Assembly (NCBI GenBank): GCA_031363085.1
Contig: JANLTU010000178.1
Span: forward strand, 1 to 19,672
DNA length: 19,672 nt
Source: UBA6921 sp031363085
Lineage (GTDB): Bacteria; Pseudomonadota; Gammaproteobacteria; SG8-11
Direction of reading: 5' to 3'
Shown here: positions 13,440 through 19,672 of the stretch, piece after piece
Position numbering within the stretch: the stretch's first letter is position 1
How the letters are laid out: the number at the start of each line of letters is the position of its first letter
The notes under the pieces: model-generated
The model's input: the letters and a program-made list of their open reading frames with translations, nothing else
Database searches by the model: none
Told to the model about the DNA's origin: nothing
Made by a program: the position numbers and the translations under genes

Positions 13440-15689
13440 ATGAGCGAAATCTGCCAACGCAATTCCTGTGGCGGCCGTGTGGTGGAAGGTGTCTGCGACG
13501 ACTGCGGCAAGGCACCTCCAGGAAAGAGCCTCTTGTCGACATTTAAAATCGACACGTCCTCGTCGACCGCGCCGGTCGCTGCTCCCAACCGAGCGACACA
13601 CCGCCGTCGATCTGCCACCGCACCCTACACCCGGAGCAGTAGCAGGGGTGCGGGTGTGATCTCAGCGTCGGCACCGCCGGAGCGCGATCCACTCGCGCTG
13701 GTATTGCACAGTCCCGAGGTGCCTGCGCACAAACGGCGTTGTCCGGCCTGCGCCGTCAAGGTGACGCGTGTGAGCGGTTACTGTGCGCAATGCGGCGCAG
13801 CCTACGACTTCACGCCCAGGCTGCAAGCGGGTGAGGTGGTGCATGGAAAACTGTCGATACTTGGCCCAATAGCCTACGGCGGGCTGGGCTGGATTTATCT
13901 TGGTCGCGACACGTTGTTGCAACGCTGGCTGGTTTTGAAGGGCCTGCTCAACGGCAAGGACAGCGCCAGTGCAGCGGCAGCGGTGGCGGAGCGGCAGTTT
14001 TTGGCGGCGGTGAAACACCCGAATATTGTCGCGATTTACGACTTCATCGAACACGGCGGTGCCGGCTACATCGTGATGGAGTATGTCAGCGGTCGCACGC
14101 TCGAAGAACTGCGTGCACAACAAGACCGTGTCAACCTGCTTGATGCCGCAGGGGGTGCTCTGCAAACCGGTACGCAGCGCAGTGCGCTGACGCACAGCGA
14201 GACCTGCGCATCAGTCAAGCTTGCGTCCCGTGGGGTGCTTCCGGTCGCAGACGTGATCCGTTACATCCTCGCGATCCTGCCGGCCTTCGCCTACCTGCAT
14301 GCGCAGCAACTGGTTTACTGCGACTTCAAGCCCGACAACCTGATGCTCGAACAGGGCGACGTCAAGTTGATCGATATGGGTGGCGTGCGGCGCATTGGCG
14401 ATCCCGGCGGTGACGTTTACGGATCGCGCGGGTTTACTGCACCCGAAGCGCAAAATGACCCGCTCGCTGTTTCTGATTTGTTCAGCATCGGACGCACACT
14501 GGCAGTGCTGGTGATGGACTTCGACTACCAGCGCAGCCACGAAATCACGCTGCCAACGCCCGCCGAACAAGCGCTCCTGCAACAGCACGAAGCGCTTTAC
14601 CGCTTTCTGTTGAAAGCAACTCACGCTGATCCGCAGCGGCGCTTCCAGAGCGCCGCCGCGATGGCCGAACAACTGCGTGGCGTGCTGTGTGAAATCACCG
14701 CGCAGCAGCACGGGCCGCAGCATGTTGCCAGCACGATCTTCGGCGGCGATGCTCTGCAAGACAGCGAAGATGTCGAAGGCACCCGTCTGGCATTGGCGCG
14801 GTTGCTGCCCACACTTAAAGTCGACACCTGCGACCCGGCGGCGAACGATCTGCTGCAACGCGCCGCTACGCCCGGTGCGCCTTACTCCGAAGCGCTGCTG
14901 GCGGGGCTGCTGACCAGCTACGGCGATAATTCGCTGGAGTTGCCGTTGCGCCGCATTGATTTACTGCTGCAGCAGGGGAGCCTGGATCAGTCGCTGCTGC
15001 AACTGGAACACATGTTGATCGCTGCGCCGGGCGACTGGCGCGTGCATTGGTACCTCGGCAAGACTTATCTGGCAGCCGGTGATGGTGTGCGTGCGCGGGC
15101 CGAGTTTGGCAAGGTGTACTTCGAGCTGCCCGGCGAGATCGCCCCCAAGCTGGCGATTGCATTCGCCGCCGAGGTCGCCGGCGATACGGCGGAAGCGTTG
15201 CAGTTTTATCGGCGCGTCGCCAGCACCGATCCCAACCACGCCAGTGCCTGCTTCGGTTGGGCGCGCTGCGCGGTGCGCCGGAGTGATCTCACGCAGGCGC
15301 ACACTGCGCTGACGCGGCTTCCTGCGACGCACAGCATGGCGATGCAGGGGCGCATCCTGCTGGCGGCATTGTTGATGGACGAGCGCACGGCGATGGACCA
15401 GCAACGCCTCGAACAGGTGGCCGAGGTGTTGCAGGCGGTCACGCTCGACAGCGCTGCGGTGCACCAACTCAAAGGCCGGCTTTTTGCCCACGGCCTCGAT
15501 CTGCTGGCAACGGGCACAACCAGCGGCAACACCAGCACGACCTTGCTGGGGCTCCCGCGCGCAGCGCGCAGCCTGCGCCTTGCGGCCGAACGTGAGTACC
15601 GGCAGGCGGCGCGCTTGGCCGGAAGCGCCCATGAACAGGCGCGCTGGATCGAGCGCGCCAATGCGGTGCGCCCGCTGAGCATCTTCTGA
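13440..15689 (+). CDS. pknG: PknG-type Ser/Thr protein kinase (zinc ribbons, kinase, TPR)
   Basis: This 749-residue soluble protein has an N-terminal Cys cluster (CQRNSC, CDDCG), a disordered Ser/Thr/Arg-rich linker, and a rubredoxin-like ribbon (CPAC, CAQCG, about 101-119). The kinase domain (about 137-415) has GGLGWIYLG, VLKGLLNGKD with Lys167, AERQF with Glu184, VYCDFKPDN (catalytic Asp295) and IDMGG (Asp312). The C-terminal half is TPR-like (about 500-640) and ends VRPLSIF. Zinc ribbon, non-RD catalytic loop, post-kinase STIF segment and TPR follow mycobacterial PknG in order and wording. PknG phosphorylates GarA to control 2-oxoglutarate metabolism. An insert of about 40 residues (about 228-266) sits in the N-lobe/C-lobe region. 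Start 13440 has AGGA 7 nt upstream; ATG 13434 is an alternative. Confidence 0.93.
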   Translation: MSEICQRNSCGGRVVEGVCDDCGKAPPGKSLLSTFKIDTSSSTAPVAAPNRATHRRRSATAPYTRSSSRGAGVISASAPPERDPLALVLHSPEVPAHKRRCPACAVKVTRVSGYCAQCGAAYDFTPRLQAGEVVHGKLSILGPIAYGGLGWIYLGRDTLLQRWLVLKGLLNGKDSASAAAAVAERQFLAAVKHPNIVAIYDFIEHGGAGYIVMEYVSGRTLEELRAQQDRVNLLDAAGGALQTGTQRSALTHSETCASVKLASRGVLPVADVIRYILAILPAFAYLHAQQLVYCDFKPDNLMLEQGDVKLIDMGGVRRIGDPGGDVYGSRGFTAPEAQNDPLAVSDLFSIGRTLAVLVMDFDYQRSHEITLPTPAEQALLQQHEALYRFLLKATHADPQRRFQSAAAMAEQLRGVLCEITAQQHGPQHVASTIFGGDALQDSEDVEGTRLALARLLPTLKVDTCDPAANDLLQRAATPGAPYSEALLAGLLTSYGDNSLELPLRRIDLLLQQGSLDQSLLQLEHMLIAAPGDWRVHWYLGKTYLAAGDGVRARAEFGKVYFELPGEIAPKLAIAFAAEVAGDTAEALQFYRRVASTDPNHASACFGWARCAVRRSDLTQAHTALTRLPATHSMAMQGRILLAALLMDERTAMDQQRLEQVAEVLQAVTLDSAAVHQLKGRLFAHGLDLLATGTTSGNTSTTLLGLPRAARSLRLAAEREYRQAARLAGSAHEQARWIERANAVRPLSIF

Positions 15690-15693
15690 TAAC

Positions 15694-15707
15694 GCAGGTG
15701 CGCCTGC
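15694..15707 (+). other. Small hairpin between kinase and binding-protein genes
   Basis: GCAGG and CCTGC form a 5 bp stem with a TGCG loop, followed by ATTTAT, 4 nt after the kinase stop. It is too short and T-poor to be a confident terminator. At most it could reduce read-through into the binding-protein gene. Confidence 0.25.
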
Positions 15708-15749
15708 ATTTATGGGCAATGTATTGACACAATTAAGCTGGAGATTGCG

Positions 15750-16892
15750 ATGCTAACAACAGGTTCGCTGGCTTGCGTCACGGCCTTGCTCGGGATCTTC
15801 GGCACGGCCGCAAGCTACGCCGAGGCGGTGCCGCTGCCGCTGGTCGTCGGGCAGGTGGTCTCGCTGTCGCAGAACGGCGCGGATATTGGTCAAGCCCTGC
15901 ACCTGGGGCTCCAGATTTATTTCGATCACATCAACGCCAGCGGCGGAATCGGCGGCCGGCCGATCAAGCTGGTCACGCGTGACGACCAGTACGATCCGGC
16001 CCAGACGGTAAGCCAAACCCGCGACCTGTTGCAGACTGAACATCCGCATATTCTGGCCGGCTTTCGCGGCACCGCCAACGCGCTGGCGCTCATCAACGCC
16101 CGCGTTTTGGAAAACAGCGGCACGCCCTTGGTCGGCGTGTTCAGCGGCGCGGTGGAAATACGCGCGTCGTCGCTGATCTACCATACCCGCACCACGTTCA
16201 AGGAGGAGCTCAAAGCCTTAGCGCGCACCAGCCTTGATCTCGGGCAAACGCGCGTCGCGGTTTTCTACCAGGATGACGCCTTCGGAAAATCCGGCCTCAA
16301 GGCGTTCGAGGAAGCGGCCATCACCTACGGCCTCGACGTGCTCGTCAAGACACCGTATGACCGCAGCGCCGAGCAGTCGGTGCTGGCGGCGGCCGCCAAG
16401 ATCAATGCCGCGCAGCCGCAAGCGGTGTTCCTGATCTCGGTCGCCGACCCGACTTACGCGTTCATCAAAGTATTGCGCACCGGCGGATACACGTCATCGA
16501 TTTATTCGCTGTCAGTCGCAAGCCCGGAGCGCGCGGTCGAAGTGTTGGGCAAGGATGGCGCGCGCGGTGTGGCGTTTTCGCAAGTGTTTCCGTACCTGTA
16601 TGCGCAGGGTTCACCCCTGGTCAACGAGTATCACTTGCTGCTGGCCCGCTACGCGCCGGGCGCGGCCCGCTCGTACTTCGCACTCGAAGGTTTCGTGAAC
16701 GCAAAGATCGTCGTTGAAGCGCTGCGACGTGCCAGTCCTGCCCCCACCAGCGCGCACGTAAACGCAGCGCTGCGCAATCTGGGCAGCTTCGATCTGGGCA
16801 AGTTCATCATTCAGTTTTCGCCTGAAAATCACCAGGGCTCGACATTTACAGATCTGACCGTGCTGGACCGCGCGGGTCGGCTGAGGCATTAG
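15750..16892 (+). CDS. Periplasmic type I solute-binding protein (branched-chain amino acid/LivJ type)
   Basis: This 380-residue protein has a cleavable signal peptide (to about SYA, residue 23) and a Peripla_BP_6 fold. Recognisable parts include VVGQVVSLSQNGADIGQALH, INASGGIGGRPIKLVTRDDQ, VAVFYQDDAFGKSGLKAFEE, and a C-terminal lobe with YFALEGFVNAKIVVEALRRA. Such proteins bind amino acids or related small molecules in the periplasm. No permease or ATPase of that transporter class is nearby. Its place after a PknG-type kinase and a four-TM sensor suggests a sensing role, as GlnH has in mycobacteria. It lacks a lipobox, unlike GlnH, and belongs to a different binding-protein fold class. GGAG lies 6 nt upstream of the ATG. 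The ligand cannot be told from sequence alone. Confidence 0.88.
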   Translation: MLTTGSLACVTALLGIFGTAASYAEAVPLPLVVGQVVSLSQNGADIGQALHLGLQIYFDHINASGGIGGRPIKLVTRDDQYDPAQTVSQTRDLLQTEHPHILAGFRGTANALALINARVLENSGTPLVGVFSGAVEIRASSLIYHTRTTFKEELKALARTSLDLGQTRVAVFYQDDAFGKSGLKAFEEAAITYGLDVLVKTPYDRSAEQSVLAAAAKINAAQPQAVFLISVADPTYAFIKVLRTGGYTSSIYSLSVASPERAVEVLGKDGARGVAFSQVFPYLYAQGSPLVNEYHLLLARYAPGAARSYFALEGFVNAKIVVEALRRASPAPTSAHVNAALRNLGSFDLGKFIIQFSPENHQGSTFTDLTVLDRAGRLRH

Positions 16893-16964
16893 CGTAAACA
16901 ATTGACCCACAGCGCCAGATGCCTACACTTTAGCGAGCAGAAAACACGTGAGGTTGCAGTGCTC

Positions 16965-17432
16965 ATGACAACGCATCATGAAGCTCCGGATTCAATGGGA
17001 ACTTGCGAGGTTCATGCAAAGAATGACACCCCGAATGATCGCGCCAAGTGTGGACAATGCGAGCGGGATGTCGGCGCAATTGCTTGCTGCCCGGAGCGGG
17101 CGTCGGGTCAGTGTCCATTTGTTGAGAGGCGGACCAGATTTGTATTTAGCAGTTCGATATTGTTAATTTTCGTCGCTTTCTCGCTAGCAATAACTACGTC
17201 GCGACTAGGGATCGTGCTCGTGTGTCTAGTGATTGCGCTCGTATTGCTGGCAATTACTCGGGAAAAATTATTCTACAACACCCAATCGCATGTCCGACTG
17301 CAGCGCACAACCGTTGCCGGTGTTGAGTGGAGTTATCGCTGGAGCTGGGACGTCGGGTTGCACCGTATGCATATCGTGCTGACTCAACCACTGACTTACC
17401 CGCGCAGCATCTCCTCCTCTACGACGTGGTGA
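16965..17432 (+). CDS. Small Cys-rich two-TM membrane protein, unknown
   Basis: I do not recognise this 155-residue protein. Its N-terminal ~50 residues carry a zinc-finger-like pattern (CEVH, CGQC, CC, C; Cys14, His17, Cys29, Cys32, Cys41, Cys42, Cys50), reminiscent of B-box-type fingers. Two adjacent hydrophobic segments follow at about 59-77 and 81-98. The tail contains several Trp residues (WSYRWSWDV). It follows the binding-protein gene by 72 nt in the same direction and may belong to the signalling cluster, whose other members also use zinc ribbons. The start at 16965 is tentative; an upstream in-frame ATG at 16902 lacks a good ribosome binding site. Base composition is lower in GC than the neighbours. 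The last ~20 residues may be out of frame. Confidence 0.5.
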   Translation: MTTHHEAPDSMGTCEVHAKNDTPNDRAKCGQCERDVGAIACCPERASGQCPFVERRTRFVFSSSILLIFVAFSLAITTSRLGIVLVCLVIALVLLAITREKLFYNTQSHVRLQRTTVAGVEWSYRWSWDVGLHRMHIVLTQPLTYPRSISSSTTW

Positions 17433-17724
17433 GGGCGGTGTATGAATAAGATCAGTCTAATCCACCCGCGTGGCTCGTTGTGGGGGGTGGTGGCTGCGCC
17501 TAGGCCGACCGTTTCATCGCCTTTCCCGGCTGCGAGCCGTTGTGCTGCTGCGGGCTACTCGACGGTTTCACGCAAGCATTCTTCATATGGAGGGGCGGCT
17601 GGGGTTACAGCCAAGCCTGTTTTGCGAAGTCGCCGTCACGATGTGTAAGCGCAGTGGGGGCGACGTCACCTGCGCCGTGCTAGTATCCGTCACGCGAAAA
17701 ACCACCTGTGATTAGCACGCCTAC
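17433..17724. other. Intergenic region upstream of lolC
   Basis: Two short overlapping frames run through this stretch but have biased, unconvincing compositions and no recognisable product. It should hold the lolC promoter. No clear promoter, terminator or repeat was identified. Confidence 0.5.
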
Positions 17725-18964
17725 ATGTTTCATCCTCTCGCCCTGTTCATCGGTTTGCGTTACACGCGCGCCAAGCGCCGCACGCATTTTATTTCGTTCA
17801 TTTCACTGACCTCGATGATGGGTATTGCGCTGGGCGTTACCGCGCTGATCACGGTGTTGTCGGTGATGAACGGCTTCGAGAAAGAACTGCGTCAGCGCAT
17901 CTTGGGTATGGCGTCGCACGCCAGCATTCAGGGCTATGACGGCGGGCTGCGCAACTGGCACAACGTGATCGAAACCCTGCGTAAGGACCCGCGCATTATC
18001 GGTGTCGCGCCGTATATCCAGAAAGAGGGCATGCTTACGCTCGGGCAACAGGTGAACGGCACCATCATCAACGGCGTGTTGCCGGAAGAAGAGCCCAAGG
18101 TGTCTGAGGTTGGCAATAAAATGCTGTTCGGTTCGATGAACGATCTGCGCGCGGGCGAATTCAATATTATTTTAGGCAAAGAACTGGCACGTGCGCTCGG
18201 CGTGCTGGTCGGCGACAAGGTCACCTTGGTGGCGCCGCAGGCGAACGTCACTCCGGCGGGCATCTTGCCGCGATTGAAACGCTTCACCGTCACCGGCGTA
18301 TTTGAAGTTGGCATGTATGAATACGACAGCGCACTGGCCTTGGTGCACATGCAGGACGCCGCCAAATTATTTGGCATGGACGACGCGGTGACCGGCGTGC
18401 GTTTGAAAGTCACCGACATTTTCGAAGCGCCACGCATTGTTCAAGACGTGGCACATGAATTGAGCGGCGACTATTTGGTCAGCGACTGGAGCCGCCAACA
18501 CGCCAACTTTTTCCGCGCGCTTAAAATCGAGAAACGCATGATGTTCATCATCCTGTTCCTGATCGTCGCGGTCGCCGCGTTCAATATCATCTCCACCATG
18601 GTGATGGTGGTGACCGACAAAACCAGCGAGATCGCGATTCTGCGCACGCTCGGTGCCGCACCGCGCACGGTGATGCGAATTTTCATGGTGCAGGGCACCA
18701 TCATCGGTGTGATTGGAACGTTGCTGGGTGCGGCGGGTGGTGTGAGCTTGGCGCTGAACGTGGCCACGCTTGTGCCGATGATCGAGCATTTATTTAGCGT
18801 GCAATTCCTGCCCGCCGACGTGTATTACATCAGCGATTTTCCGTCGGACTTACACTGGGACGACGTCATCTACATTACCACCACGTCGTTCGCACTGAGC
18901 TTGCTGGCAACGGTTTATCCTGCGTGGCGTGCGTCGCGCATGCAACCGGCCGAGGCGCTGCGTT

Positions 18965-18972
<8 letters not shown>
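17725..18972 (+). CDS. lolC: Lipoprotein-releasing ABC transporter permease LolC
   Basis: This 415-residue inner-membrane permease has the four-TM LolC/E architecture: TM1 at about 26-48, a large periplasmic domain (about 50-268), and TM2-TM4 at about 272-296, 318-345 and 383-402. The coupling-helix motif KTSEIAILRTLGA lies after TM2. The loop PQANVTPAGILPRLKRFTVT matches the LolC Hook that recruits LolA, favouring LolC over LolE. With LolD it extracts outer-membrane lipoproteins and passes them to LolA. The stop overlaps the lolD start by 8 nt. No lolE is in the window; it may lie downstream, or a single permease may form a homodimer. The Shine-Dalgarno is weak. Confidence 0.95.

Positions 18973-19672
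<700 letters not shown>

Noticed and set aside
15724..15729. TTGACA as a -35 element for the binding-protein gene
   Set aside because: No -10 fits at the right spacing, since the position falls on the ribosome binding site and start codon.
17442..17715. Two short plus-strand ORFs before lolC
   Set aside because: Composition looks non-coding and no domain is seen. The region more likely holds the lolC promoter.

Overview
The window reads as a moderately GC-rich Gram-negative proteobacterium, most likely a gamma- or betaproteobacterium. The evidence is a lipoprotein-releasing LolC/LolD pair, a small exosortase of the XrtH type, secreted proteins with PEP-CTERM-like tails, and a Sec-exported AcpA/phospholipase C-type phosphoesterase. 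No rRNA, tRNA or CRISPR array was seen.

Layout. (1) 1-1688 is a mobile-element and toxin-antitoxin graveyard. It holds the 3' end of a group II intron (domains V and VI), an imperfect ~90 bp direct repeat at 206-295 and 917-1003, and two type II toxin-antitoxin modules. In both modules the antitoxin is intact and the toxin is broken: the RelE/ParE-like toxin by a frameshift plus an amber codon, the HigB/Gp49-like toxin by one in-frame amber. (2) 1735-4681, minus strand: XrtH with its associated membrane protein, then a secreted phosphoesterase ending in a strong hairpin. (3) 5098-6129, plus strand: a staphylococcal-nuclease-fold protein, with an 18 bp perfect palindrome just upstream. (4) 6165-8440, minus strand: a tandem duplication of about 1.1 kb. 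Each copy carries a leader, a secreted protein with a VPLPA-type CTERM tail, and a Rho-independent terminator. Only the upstream copy has an ~85 nt leader block that resembles a degenerate cyclic-di-GMP-I (GEMM-I) riboswitch.

(5) 8980-16892 (perhaps to 17432), plus strand, is the most interesting part: a co-directional signalling cluster. In order it encodes a TelA-family protein, a VWA protein with a complete MIDAS, a zinc-ribbon + FHA protein, a four-TM sensor with two periplasmic helical domains, a PknG-type Ser/Thr kinase (zinc ribbons + kinase + TPR), and an exported type I amino-acid-type solute-binding protein with no transporter. It is followed by a small Cys-rich membrane protein. 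This parallels the mycobacterial GlnH-GlnX-PknG-GarA amino-acid-sensing pathway (binding protein, four-TM relay, kinase, FHA effector), extended by TelA and VWA components known from Ter-type stress systems. The inferred flow is: periplasmic ligand, binding protein, four-TM sensor, kinase, FHA protein and/or VWA/TelA. The 5' end of the FHA gene appears to carry a one-base deletion just after its best start codon.

(6) 17725-19672, plus strand: lolC and lolD, overlapping by 8 nt, housekeeping outer-membrane lipoprotein export.
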